NCBI GenBank assembly: GCA_003567135.1
Contig: PXAI01000225.1
Span: forward strand, 1 to 18,051
Reading direction: 5' to 3'
DNA: 18,051 bases
Source: Balneolia bacterium
GTDB lineage: Bacteria; Bacteroidota; Rhodothermia; Balneolales; Cyclonatronaceae
Position numbers and translations under genes: made by a program. The stretch's first letter is position 1; each line of letters opens with the position of its first letter. Below the pieces are notes generated by a model. It worked only from the letters and a program-made list of their open reading frames with translations, made no database searches and was not told the DNA's origin. Shown piece by piece: positions 6,603 through 15,044 of this stretch.

Positions 6603-8177
6603 ATGTCTGACGAAAAAGAATTCCGTGTAATTACCAAGCGCATTGCCGCTATCGATCTTGGAACCAACTCCTTTCATGCCGTAATCGTAGACATCCACCC
6701 AAACGGCAGTTTTACCACTGTTGATACACTCAAGGAGATGATTTGTCTCGGCCGAAACGGCGTTGGGAAACCACTCACTTACCATGATATGCGTCTCGGC
6801 CTCGAGGCGTTGCGTAAAATCAAAATGCTGTGCGACCGGCAGAAAGTTGAGGAGATTTTAGCTTACGCAACTTCTGCTATCCGGGAAGCGCCGAATGGTG
6901 GAGAATTTGTCCAGAAAGTAATCGACCAGCTGAGTATCAAAATACTGGCTATTCCAGGTTTTAAAGAAGCTGAACTGATCGGATACGCCGTACAGCACGG
7001 CATGGCGCTTACGGATGAAACGGAAATGGTGATGGACATCGGCGGTGGAAGCACGGAATATGTGCTGCTGAACCGGGATGAAATTCTGCATCGAGAAAGT
7101 CATAAAACAGGCGTTTCCAGAACAACAGCGCAGTTTGTGCGACACGATCCGGTCAAGAAATCTGAAATTGAGGCGATGGAGAAGTTTTATCTTCAGAACC
7201 TGAAACCGCTCCTGCCCGAAATCAAAAAGCATAAACCGAAAAAGCTGATTGGCTCTTCCGGTACAATGCAAAATATTGCGGCCATGATCGCCGCCCGGAA
7301 AAACCTGAGCACGTCACTGACCATCAACGAGTTTGAGTATACGGCGGCCGATTTTCGTGAGCTCTATGAATCATTCATCGGCACTACACGGAAAAAGCGC
7401 TTGAAAACATCCGGCCTCGATTCTAAGCGGGTGGAGTTTATTGTCGCCGGCCTGGTTTTGGTGGATGTCATCCTGAAAAAAACCGGCATAAAACGCATTC
7501 ATACTTCCGTCCAGGCGATGCGCGAAGGAATCATTCTTGAGTATGTACAAAAGGAAATGGGCGCGCTGAAGCTACTTGCAGATTATCCGAAAACGCGTGA
7601 GCGAACGGTAATCGAGCTGGTAAATAAATTTCGCTGGCACGAAAAGCATTCGCGTCAGGTGGCCAGTCTGGCGCTTCGTTTGTTCGATTCACTGCAATCG
7701 GTGCATAATATTGACGAAACCGATCGTGAGCTCCTGGAATACGCCTGCCTGATGCACGACATCGGCTATCATATTTCCAAGAAAAAACACCACAAGCATT
7801 CGCTGTACATTATCCTGAATTCCGAGCTAAAGGGCTTTAAACAGGAAGAGATTGAGGTGATGGCGCATGTTGCGAGATATCACCGCAGATCGGTTCCTCA
7901 TAAGCGGCACACGCTTTACAATGAGCTGAGCGAGGATCAAAAAACACGCATTCGCAAGCTTTCGGCATTTATGCGCGTAGCCGACGGACTGGACCGAAGC
8001 CATTTCCAGAATATCATCGATCTGAAAACCGAACTTTCGGATAAGCTGACGATCAAGGTGACTTCTCTTGGTGATCCTGAGCTTGAAATATGGGGAGCGA
8101 TGCGAAAATGCGAACTGATGGAAGAACTTACGGGAAAGAAGTTGGAAGTTGTTTCCGTAAAAAAACTGACTAATTAG
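6603..8177 (+). CDS. Ppx/GppA family phosphatase with C-terminal HD domain
   Basis: A 524-residue protein starting at ATG 6603; a TTG two codons upstream is possible but less likely. The ASKHA-fold N-terminal part (about 12-315) contains the phosphate-binding motifs DLGTNSFH (18-25) and DIGGGSTE (145-152), and GSSGT at 217-221. The C-terminal part (about 335-520) looks like the HD-type domain of exopolyphosphatases, with H349, the HD pair H385-D386 in MHDIGYHI, and a later D461. Members hydrolyse polyphosphate or convert pppGpp to ppGpp; the sequence does not decide which. Its 3' end overlaps the convergent sufU by 8 bp. It follows the gamma-carbonic-anhydrase gene after about 90 bp and may have its own promoter there, although none is obvious. 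Confidence 0.92.
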   Translation: MSDEKEFRVITKRIAAIDLGTNSFHAVIVDIHPNGSFTTVDTLKEMICLGRNGVGKPLTYHDMRLGLEALRKIKMLCDRQKVEEILAYATSAIREAPNGGEFVQKVIDQLSIKILAIPGFKEAELIGYAVQHGMALTDETEMVMDIGGGSTEYVLLNRDEILHRESHKTGVSRTTAQFVRHDPVKKSEIEAMEKFYLQNLKPLLPEIKKHKPKKLIGSSGTMQNIAAMIAARKNLSTSLTINEFEYTAADFRELYESFIGTTRKKRLKTSGLDSKRVEFIVAGLVLVDVILKKTGIKRIHTSVQAMREGIILEYVQKEMGALKLLADYPKTRERTVIELVNKFRWHEKHSRQVASLALRLFDSLQSVHNIDETDRELLEYACLMHDIGYHISKKKHHKHSLYIILNSELKGFKQEEIEVMAHVARYHRRSVPHKRHTLYNELSEDQKTRIRKLSAFMRVADGLDRSHFQNIIDLKTELSDKLTIKVTSLGDPELEIWGAMRKCELMEELTGKKLEVVSVKKLTN

Positions 8178-8631
8178 TCGCCAGCGAATTCAAAACCACC
8201 TCAGCGAGCGTATCCCAGGCCAGCATGGCGCATTTTCTGCGTGCGGGATAACCCCTGATTTGAACAAGCGCCAGCCATTTTTTGCCCTGCAATGTTTCTT
8301 CGCCGATCTCCGGCGCACTCTCTTTAATATCCGTCGCTTTTTTCAGTTCCCGGTACCTTTCCAGAAACTCGTCCGCACTTTTGCCCTGAACCATCTCTGC
8401 CAGAAGTCCGGCCGACGCTCTGGAAATCATGCATCCGGCTGAAGTGAACTTCGCCTCTCTGATTACCTTCTTTTCCTGATCAAGACGCACGTACCATGTG
8501 ATCTTATCCCCGCAAACCGGATTTACGCCTGTTCCCTCCTGATATTTTCCAGAATCCGGGGCGCCCTCATGAGCCTTATCGCGGCTTCCTTCAACAATTA
8601 TTCCGGTGTAAAGCGAGGCCGAAGATGCCAT
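8170..8631 (-). CDS. sufU: SufU-type iron-sulfur cluster assembly protein
   Basis: A 153-residue IscU/SufU-fold protein, numbered here with one extra residue from the adjacent in-frame GTG at 8632-8634. The ligands are C41 and D43 in NPVCGDKI, C68 in AGCMISRAS and C135 in RRKCAMLAW. The insertion between the second and third cysteines is typical of SufU rather than IscU. In the family SufU binds zinc and accepts sulfur from the cysteine desulfurase SufS for the SUF system. No sufBCDS genes are in the window, so it stands alone at the end of the ileS-dksA-lspA unit. The gap from the lspA stop is about 24 bp. The start is ambiguous between adjacent GTG and ATG codons. Confidence 0.9.
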   Translation of the reverse strand: MASSASLYTGIIVEGSRDKAHEGAPDSGKYQEGTGVNPVCGDKITWYVRLDQEKKVIREAKFTSAGCMISRASAGLLAEMVQGKSADEFLERYRELKKATDIKESAPEIGEETLQGKKWLALVQIRGYPARRKCAMLAWDTLAEVVLNSLATN

Positions 8632-8655
8632 CACATGGGGGATTGAATTAGCGGA

Positions 8656-9351
8656 TTATTCTTCCGGCTTTTTTACCGGCTCAGAATCTCCGTCACTCTT
8701 TTTTTTCTCACCGGCATCAGGGTCGGGTTCCTCTGATAAACCATTTTCTGAATCCGTTTTTTCTTCAGTCAGAACTTCTTCATCCTGATTCAGCTCAGGA
8801 TCAGCGTCTTCTTTTGGTTTCGGCTCATCTTCCGGAAGCAGCCATTTGCCAAATACAATAAGCGTAATGATGGCAACACTAATTGCAACATCAGCCACAT
8901 TGAAGATATAGGGAAAGATTTCGGAATCGCCCCATTTGTACTTGAAGAAGATGAAGTCGACGACGTGGCCATCCAGAATGCCGCCGTATCCTCCAATTCT
9001 CGCCATAAAAATCCGGTCGGCGATGTTGCCGAGCGCTCCGCCGATTATCAGACCGATACAGACGATAAAGCCCATATTTGTACGATCCATAATTTTTACG
9101 GTGTACAGAATGATGGCAATGGTGGCCGCAATGGCAACCAGGCTGATCACGAACGTATCAGCCCACTGAATGCCCATCGCCATACCGGGATTCTGCGTGT
9201 ACCGGAACATGAGCCAGCCCTCTATAATAGTGTAATTATGCAGATCGGGCGTATTCCGGATCACATATTTACTCCATTGATCGAGAGCCATCACGATAAC
9301 GGCAACCAGTGCGAAAACGCCGGCTTTTTTTTGCTTATCGCCGCTGGACAA
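8656..9351 (-). CDS. lspA: Lipoprotein signal peptidase (signal peptidase II) with acidic tail
   Basis: A 231-residue inner-membrane aspartic protease that would cleave lipoprotein signal peptides before the lipidated cysteine. Four hydrophobic segments are visible (about 11-30, 66-86, 93-112 and 148-169). Conserved motifs are DQWSK (24-28), NPGMAMG (54-60), GGALGNIADR with catalytic D112, and FNVAD with catalytic D154. After about residue 173 comes a 59-residue low-complexity tail rich in Asp, Glu, Lys and Pro that the catalytic family does not need. The start appears to be TTG at 9349-9351, since no ATG precedes the first membrane helix. It follows the DksA-like gene after 7 bp. Several lipoproteins in this window would be its substrates. 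Confidence 0.95.
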   Translation of the reverse strand: MSSGDKQKKAGVFALVAVIVMALDQWSKYVIRNTPDLHNYTIIEGWLMFRYTQNPGMAMGIQWADTFVISLVAIAATIAIILYTVKIMDRTNMGFIVCIGLIIGGALGNIADRIFMARIGGYGGILDGHVVDFIFFKYKWGDSEIFPYIFNVADVAISVAIITLIVFGKWLLPEDEPKPKEDADPELNQDEEVLTEEKTDSENGLSEEPDPDAGEKKKSDGDSEPVKKPEE

Positions 9352-9358
9352 AATGGGA

Positions 9359-9763
9359 TTATTTACGTTTCAGCTTAGCTTCGATGCTGATTTGTGTGTG
9401 CGGAACAGCCTCAAGGCGTCCTTTAGAGATTTTCTTACCGGTTACCTTGCACACGCCATACGACTTGTTGTCGATACGGGTGATCGCATCGTCCAGATAT
9501 TTAATAAACTTTTTGGTACGGTTGAAAAGCATGTAGGTCTTTTCTCTTTCCTGGGCATCCGTTCCGGCATCAGCCATGTGGAAAGAGTAAGCGGATTCAT
9601 CGGATGAGTTCTCTGTGCTTTCGCGCAGGCTCTGCTGAAGCATGTCAAGGTCGTTTTCAGCCTCGTCACGTTTCTTCAAAATAATCTGACGAAAATATTC
9701 GAGTTCTTCATCAGAATATGGAGATACACGCTTTTCTGAATCGGTATTTGTAGAATTTGTCAT
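9359..9763 (-). CDS. TraR/DksA family regulator lacking the zinc cysteines
   Basis: A 134-residue protein with an acidic N-terminus, a coiled-coil region (about 18-95, containing the DAGTDAQEREKTY segment) and a C-terminal globular part with YGVCKVTGKKISKGRLEAVPHT. In canonical DksA this part is a four-cysteine zinc finger; here only C105 remains and the second pair is replaced by SIEAK. Zinc-free DksA-like proteins are known, so the fold is probably kept. DksA proteins bind in the RNA polymerase secondary channel and tune promoters, often with ppGpp. It sits between ileS (13 bp upstream) and lspA (7 bp downstream). A weak AAGGT lies about 8-12 bases before the ATG. Confidence 0.88.
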   Translation of the reverse strand: MTNSTNTDSEKRVSPYSDEELEYFRQIILKKRDEAENDLDMLQQSLRESTENSSDESAYSFHMADAGTDAQEREKTYMLFNRTKKFIKYLDDAITRIDNKSYGVCKVTGKKISKGRLEAVPHTQISIEAKLKRK

Positions 9764-9776
9764 CCCTTGTACCTTG

Positions 9777-12700
9777 TTAATCGGTTAATTTACGTTTAAT
9801 TGCTATTGAACATTCTTTCCCGTCGATATCCCAGGATTTCCGGAAGTCGAACTCTTTGTTAATTTTGGTCTTCAGATCATCAGCAAGTGTTTCCGACCGG
9901 ATATATTCCGAAAGATTTTGTGATGCTGAAGTTATTTCCGGATCTCCTTCAATAGAAATAATGATCCGGTCCGTGACGTCGAAATCAGCTTCCTTTCGCA
10001 TATTCTGAACGCGGTTTACAACTTCCCTTGCCAGGCCTTCCTGTAAAAGTTCGGTTGTCAGCGTGGTGTCAGCGGCTACGGTAACTCCTTCCTCGGTTTC
10101 CACCGACCAGCCTTCAAGGCCGTCACGATTAATAATAATATCGTCTTTGCTAAAGTTAACAGAAGTTCCATCCAGCTCCAAGGCAATTGAACCATCGCGC
10201 TCAAAGGTGTTGATCTGATCGTTGCTGAGCGTGTTGATCGCTTTTGAAGCAGCTTTCATCAGCTTACCCAGGCGCGCACCAAGAACCGGAAAATTAGGCT
10301 TGGCACTTTTGTGCACAATACCGGAATCATCGGCCACGAACTCAAGATCTTTCACATTAACTTCGTCCAGAATAATGCTCCGCACACGCTCAACGGCATC
10401 TTTGTGCTCGGCGCTTTGCATCGGCAGGATAATTCTTGCCAGCGGCTGCCGCACATTGATGTTAATCTTGTTACGGATACGCAGCACGATCGAGGAAATA
10501 ATCCGCGCCTGCTCCATTCTGTACTCAAGCCCCTTATCGATCGAGGTTTCCTCTACCGGCGGGAAAAACGAGAGATGCACAGAATCTTCATCCTGCGTTT
10601 TAACTTCATTGAGGCGCTGATATAGCCACTCGCTCAAAAATGGCGCCAGCGGACTCATAATTTTACTCAGATTTAGCAGGCACTCGTAGAGCGTCTGGTA
10701 AGCAGCCGTTTTATCGAGGCTTTTGCCTTCGCGCCAGAAACGGCGGCGGCTTCTGCGAACGTACCAGTTACTCAGGTCCTCAACAAATTTCTCGATTTCA
10801 CGCGCCGCTTTGGTTGGCTCATATTCCTCGTAGAATATGTCGGTTTCCTTGATCGTGGTGAACATTCTGGAAATGATCCAGCGATCCATTTCAGGACGGT
10901 CGCCAACCGGAATCGGCGTGCCGGTGTAGCTCCAGTTATCAATATTCGCATACATCGCCAAGAATGAATAGGTATTCATCACGGTGTTGAAAAGCTTACG
11001 CTGTGTTTCCTGAAGGCCGCTTTCAGCGAATTTGAGGTTATCCCACGGAGACGTGTTGCTGATCATATACCAGCGCGTGGTGTCGGCTCCGTATTTCTGA
11101 ATCACTTCAAACGGGTCAACCGTGTTTCCTTTACTCTTACTCATTTTGTTGCCCTTGGCATCAAGCACGAGTCCGTTGGAAACCACGTTCATGTAAGCCG
11201 GTTTATCAAAGAGCATAGTACCGATAGCGTGGAGCGTGTAAAACCAGCCACGGGTCTGATCAACCCCTTCTGCAATAAAATCAGAAGGATAGGATTCTTT
11301 GAAGATATCCTTATTCTCAAACGGATAGTGCCACTGGGCAAAAGGCATGGCGCCTGAATCGAACCAGACATCCAGCAGATCGGGGATTCTGCGGTACGTG
11401 CCGCCATCTTCCGCTTCCCATGTGATATCATCTATATACGGACGATGCAGGTCAAGCTCTTTATCTTTTTTGAGCCCGGCGAGTTTGCGAAGTTCCTCTA
11501 CGGAACCAATGCAAACTATATCCTCTTCATTTTTATCATTCACCCAAATCGGCAGCGGCGTACCCCAGTAGCGCTGACGCGAAATCGCCCAGTCTACGTT
11601 GTTTTCCAGCCACGTTCCGAAACGTCCGGTACCGGTGCTTTCCGGCTTCCAGTTAATCTTTTTGTTGAGCTTAACCATCTGCTCTTTTACGCTGGTCGTT
11701 TTGATAAACCAGGACTCCACCGGATAGGAAATCAGCGGGGTGCCTTTGCGCCAGTCGTGCGGATAATTGTGAAGATAGGTTTCATGTTTGAAGAGGATTC
11801 CGCGCTCGCGAAGATCTCTGGAAATGATCTTATCCGCATCCTTAAACCACTGGCCTTTTACAATTTCGGCTTCGTCGGTAAACTTGCCTTCACGGGAAAC
11901 AGGGTTAAACAGCGGGATTTTTTCATCCTGACAAATTCTGTAGTCATCAGCACCAAAAGCGGGCGCGAGGTGCACTATACCGGTACCATCTTCCGTGGTA
12001 ACAAAATCAGCATCAACTACGCGCCAGGCAGAATCTTTCCCGAACTCATCCTTCGCGTAATCGTACAGCGGCTGGTATGTTTTGCCGATCAGCTCGCTGC
12101 CCTTCATTTTTTTAACGACTTCATAATCGCCGTCAATTACGGAAAGACGATCTTCGGCTAAAACGAGAAATTCTTCTTTATCATCAACCTTGTGGCGTAT
12201 CAGCACGTAGTTGATATCCTTGCCGACAGCCAGAAGCATATTTGAAATGAGCGTCCATGGCGTGGTCGTCCATGCGAGGAAATAGGTGTCGTCGGCTTCA
12301 TCAAGTTTGAACCGGACATACACCGAAGGGTCCTGAACTTCCTGATAACCGAGGCTGACCTCATGCGAACTAAGAACGGTTCCGCTTCCGGGCGAGTACC
12401 ACTGAATTTTGTATCCCTTGTAGATGAGATCTTTTCCAAAAAGCTGCTTCAGCGCCCACCAAACTGACTCGATGTAGTCATTTTCGAACGTAACGTAGGG
12501 TTTGTCCAGATCAACCCAGTAGCCCATGCGAGTGGTGAGCTGATCCCACAAATCCTTGTATTTCAGTACACTTGTGCGGCAGTGCTCGTTGTATTTCGCA
12601 ATTCCGTACTCTTCAACCTGCGCGCGGCCTTCAAGCTTGAGCTCTTTTTCCACCTCAATTTCAACAGGAAGTCCGTGCGTATCCCAGCCGGCTTTTCTGT

Positions 12701-12944
12701 TTACTTTGTAGCCCTTAATGGTTTTGTACCGGCAGAAAAGATCTTTAACGGTACGCGACAAGACATGATGAATGCCGGGCTTGCCGTTGGCCGTTGGCGG
12801 GCCTTCGTAAAAGGTAAATGGAATACCCTCTTCACGGGTTGTGAGGCTTCGTTTAAAAATGTCGTTTTTTTTCCAGAAATCGAGCACTTCAAGCTCTATT
12901 TTAGGAAAGTCTACGTTTTTTATTTCTTTAAACTGGCGGCTCAT
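9777..12944 (-). CDS. ileS: Isoleucyl-tRNA synthetase, eukaryote-like type
   Basis: A 1055-residue class I synthetase that charges tRNA-Ile. The HIGH-equivalent motif is in GPPTANGKPGIHH (48-60) and the KMSKS loop is at 600-604 (KMSKSKGN). The CP1 editing domain that removes misactivated valine is recognisable by WTTTPWT (225-231) and GIVHLAPAFGADD (322-334). The anticodon-binding helical domain occupies roughly 680-840, followed by a long C-terminal extension of the type found in the eukaryote-like clade. The bacterial-type C-terminal zinc finger is not seen. This clade is often less sensitive to mupirocin; that is family knowledge, not shown here. It begins at ATG 12942-12944 without a Shine-Dalgarno sequence, and is the first gene of a minus-strand unit with dksA-like, lspA and sufU. 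Confidence 0.97.
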   Translation of the reverse strand: MSRQFKEIKNVDFPKIELEVLDFWKKNDIFKRSLTTREEGIPFTFYEGPPTANGKPGIHHVLSRTVKDLFCRYKTIKGYKVNRKAGWDTHGLPVEIEVEKELKLEGRAQVEEYGIAKYNEHCRTSVLKYKDLWDQLTTRMGYWVDLDKPYVTFENDYIESVWWALKQLFGKDLIYKGYKIQWYSPGSGTVLSSHEVSLGYQEVQDPSVYVRFKLDEADDTYFLAWTTTPWTLISNMLLAVGKDINYVLIRHKVDDKEEFLVLAEDRLSVIDGDYEVVKKMKGSELIGKTYQPLYDYAKDEFGKDSAWRVVDADFVTTEDGTGIVHLAPAFGADDYRICQDEKIPLFNPVSREGKFTDEAEIVKGQWFKDADKIISRDLRERGILFKHETYLHNYPHDWRKGTPLISYPVESWFIKTTSVKEQMVKLNKKINWKPESTGTGRFGTWLENNVDWAISRQRYWGTPLPIWVNDKNEEDIVCIGSVEELRKLAGLKKDKELDLHRPYIDDITWEAEDGGTYRRIPDLLDVWFDSGAMPFAQWHYPFENKDIFKESYPSDFIAEGVDQTRGWFYTLHAIGTMLFDKPAYMNVVSNGLVLDAKGNKMSKSKGNTVDPFEVIQKYGADTTRWYMISNTSPWDNLKFAESGLQETQRKLFNTVMNTYSFLAMYANIDNWSYTGTPIPVGDRPEMDRWIISRMFTTIKETDIFYEEYEPTKAAREIEKFVEDLSNWYVRRSRRRFWREGKSLDKTAAYQTLYECLLNLSKIMSPLAPFLSEWLYQRLNEVKTQDEDSVHLSFFPPVEETSIDKGLEYRMEQARIISSIVLRIRNKININVRQPLARIILPMQSAEHKDAVERVRSIILDEVNVKDLEFVADDSGIVHKSAKPNFPVLGARLGKLMKAASKAINTLSNDQINTFERDGSIALELDGTSVNFSKDDIIINRDGLEGWSVETEEGVTVAADTTLTTELLQEGLAREVVNRVQNMRKEADFDVTDRIIISIEGDPEITSASQNLSEYIRSETLADDLKTKINKEFDFRKSWDIDGKECSIAIKRKLTD

Positions 12945-13055
12945 TATGAACTATGGGACGCGGTTAATGCAAATTTTGATTAAGACGGTAAATATACGAA
13001 TTTTACTAATACTCATTACTATCCTGCACAATCCAAAATTCCTGAACCCGCTACC
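12945..13055. promoter_or_regulatory. Divergent promoter region between ileS and the YbgF-like lipoprotein gene
   Basis: This 111-bp AT-rich gap lies between two outward-facing genes and must hold at least the ileS operon promoter. I could not pick a convincing -10/-35 or Bacteroidota-type -7/-33 pair in either direction, and saw no RNA leader such as a T-box. Confidence 0.4.
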
Positions 13056-13610
13056 ATGATGAATAACAAACTTTTGGCAATGCTGATACTGGCCGCAATT
13101 TTTGCTCTTCCCGCCTGCTCCGGAGAAGAAAAAGCGGATGAAGCGTCGGCTGATCTGGAGAACATCACCGCGCTGGAGGAAGAATACCGCGAAGTGATGG
13201 CGCTCGGTTCTTCCGATCCTGCCGTTCGCCGCCAAATTCAGGATCTTACTTCAGCCTACGCCCGTTTTGCCAGAAATTTTCCGGAGCATGAAAAAGCGCC
13301 TGAATATATGTTTCTGGCCGCAAACCTGCACGTGGATGCTCTTGGCGACGGCAATACGGCATCAGCGCTGCTGGATGAACTTCGCATTAACTGGCCGGAT
13401 CATCCCCAGGCAGAGCGCGCTCTTTTTCTGAAGGGGTACATCCATGCTAATGAGCTCAACCGGCTACACCGCGCGCGATATTATTACCAGACGTTTCTCG
13501 AAACCTATCCTGAAAGCGACCTGCGCGGGCTCGTTGAAATGGAGCTTGAATTTTTGGGGCTGAGTTCGGAAGATATCCTGAACCGGATTCAGGAAGAAGA
13601 ATCCGAATGA
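13056..13610 (+). CDS. TPR-containing (YbgF/BamD-like) lipoprotein
   Basis: A 184-residue protein with an N-terminal signal of the lipoprotein kind: MMNNK, a hydrophobic core and the lipobox LPAC, with C21 as the lipidated residue. Residues 22-60 are acidic and polar. About 65-155 hold tetratricopeptide-like helical repeats (for example FPEHEKAPEYMFLAANLHV and YYQTFLETYPESDLRG) similar to those of YbgF/CpoB and BamD. It should be anchored in the membrane facing the periplasm and act as a protein-binding scaffold; a specific role cannot be read. The start could be either of two adjacent ATGs. The phosphatase gene follows after 47 bp. Confidence 0.8.
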   Translation: MMNNKLLAMLILAAIFALPACSGEEKADEASADLENITALEEEYREVMALGSSDPAVRRQIQDLTSAYARFARNFPEHEKAPEYMFLAANLHVDALGDGNTASALLDELRINWPDHPQAERALFLKGYIHANELNRLHRARYYYQTFLETYPESDLRGLVEMELEFLGLSSEDILNRIQEEESE

Positions 13611-13657
13611 TTCGCCTGTTCTGAGTTAATTTTCACACCTAATTCTGTTTGATTTTT

Positions 13658-14176
13658 ATGAGCACTGACATTCCGGTACGCGAGATTACCAAAGAAAATC
13701 CGTACAAAATTCTGTTCATCTGCCTGGGAAATATCTGCCGCAGCCCGACCGCTGAAGGCGTTTTTCAGCATGAAGTGGATGAAGCCGGGTTATCGGATTA
13801 TTTCGAGATCGATTCTGCCGGGACTTCCGCTTGGCACGAAGGGGAGCCTGCAAACAGCAAAACACGATCTATCGCTGAGCAGCACGGCGTAAAACTGCAC
13901 AGCCGGGCGCGCCAGGTGAAAGGATCCGATACCGGCTATTTCGATCTTCTTGTTGCGATGGATGAATCGAATATGGATAATATGCAGCATTTGATTCACA
14001 CGGGTGAAAACCAGAAAAAAATGATAAAAATGAGGGATTTTGATCCGCAGCCCGAAGACGGAAATGTACCCGATCCTTACTACGGCGGAATCTCGGGATT
14101 CGAAAACGTTTTCCAGATTGTAAAGCGCAGCTCCCTCTCACTTCTCGACACCCTGAAACCACACATTAAATCCTGA
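13658..14176 (+). CDS. Low-molecular-weight protein tyrosine phosphatase family protein
   Basis: A 172-residue cytoplasmic phosphatase starting at ATG 13658; an in-frame TTG at 13649 is a less likely start. The CX5R loop reads CLGNICRS with nucleophile C22 and R28. The general-acid loop VPDPYYGG (137-144) supplies D139. The length fits the family. It is followed after 3 bp by a fructosamine-kinase-family gene. In comparative work on bacterial FN3K homologues, LMW-PTP genes were repeatedly found directly before the kinase gene, which suggests its substrate may be a sugar phosphate or a deglycation product rather than, or as well as, phosphotyrosine. That extension to this organism is inference. 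Confidence 0.93.
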   Translation: MSTDIPVREITKENPYKILFICLGNICRSPTAEGVFQHEVDEAGLSDYFEIDSAGTSAWHEGEPANSKTRSIAEQHGVKLHSRARQVKGSDTGYFDLLVAMDESNMDNMQHLIHTGENQKKMIKMRDFDPQPEDGNVPDPYYGGISGFENVFQIVKRSSLSLLDTLKPHIKS

Positions 14177-14179
14177 ATC

Positions 14180-15040
14180 ATGAGCATTCCAGCTTCGGTC
14201 GTTTCATCTATCGAACAAAAAACCGGCGAGCGCGTCAGAAGCCAGCAACCTGTTGGCGGAGGAAGCATCAACGCGGCTGCCAGAATTACCTGCGGTGATC
14301 AGCCCTATTTCCTGAAATGGAACCGCGCTGATCTGGCCGATATGTTTGAAACCGAGGCGAAGGGGCTGGATCTGCTCAGGGAAGCATCATCTGCTTTCAA
14401 GATTCCGGAGGTCGCAGGAAGCGGCGTTAGCGATCAGCACAGCTGGCTTTTACTGGAATGGCTGGAGCCACAAACCACGCGCGACAGAGACTTTGCCGGC
14501 TTCGGCCAACATCTGGCCATGATGCACAAAAAAACAAGTGAATCGTACGGGCTGGATCACAACAATTACATTGGCCGCCTTCCCCAGTCGAACACGTTTC
14601 ATGATTCGTGGGTCGATTTTTTTATCAATGAGCGGATCAGTCCGCAGCTCAAGAATGCTGTTGATTCAGGGAAACTTTCTTCCGGACTCCATCAAAACGC
14701 TGAGCGGCTTTTCGGAAGATTGAGCGAGTTACTGACCAATGAGCCGGCATCCATACTTCACGGCGATTTGTGGAGCGGCAACTTTCTGAGCACCGGCAAC
14801 AAAATCGCCCTGATTGATCCCGCCGTTTACTACGGAAACCGCGAAATCGAACTCGCATTCACACAGCTTTTCGGCGGATTTTCCGGATCATTTTACAACA
14901 GCTACTTCGAAACCTGGCCCGTTGAGTCCGGTTTTGAGCAGCGCGCATCCATCTACAACCTCTACCCGCTTCTGGTTCACGTAAACCTTTTTGGCGGCGG
15001 CTACTGCGCCCGCGTGGAGTCAGTTTTAAGCCGCTATTAA
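14180..15040 (+). CDS. Fructosamine kinase family protein (probable ribulosamine/erythrulosamine 3-kinase)
   Basis: A 286-residue kinase of the FN3K family with an aminoglycoside-phosphotransferase-like fold. Visible motifs are the glycine loop GGGSIN (26-31), FLKWN with K46 in the ATP-binding position, the catalytic loop HGDLWSGN (194-201) with its aspartate, and IDPAVYYGNRE (212-222) with the metal-binding aspartate. The C-terminal IYNLYPLLVHVNLFGG matches the family. Such kinases phosphorylate ketosamines formed by protein glycation so that they break down and free the amine. Characterised bacterial members mostly prefer ribulosamines and erythrulosamines. It sits 3 bp after the phosphatase gene and 4 bp before the binding-protein gene, in a three-gene unit. 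Confidence 0.93.
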   Translation: MSIPASVVSSIEQKTGERVRSQQPVGGGSINAAARITCGDQPYFLKWNRADLADMFETEAKGLDLLREASSAFKIPEVAGSGVSDQHSWLLLEWLEPQTTRDRDFAGFGQHLAMMHKKTSESYGLDHNNYIGRLPQSNTFHDSWVDFFINERISPQLKNAVDSGKLSSGLHQNAERLFGRLSELLTNEPASILHGDLWSGNFLSTGNKIALIDPAVYYGNREIELAFTQLFGGFSGSFYNSYFETWPVESGFEQRASIYNLYPLLVHVNLFGGGYCARVESVLSRY

Positions 15041-15044
15041 CACC

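Noticed and set aside
11445..12161. 238-codon plus-strand open frame opposite ileS
   Set aside because: Long but fully inside the ileS gene on the other strand, with no motif or ribosome site; ileS motifs are intact throughout.
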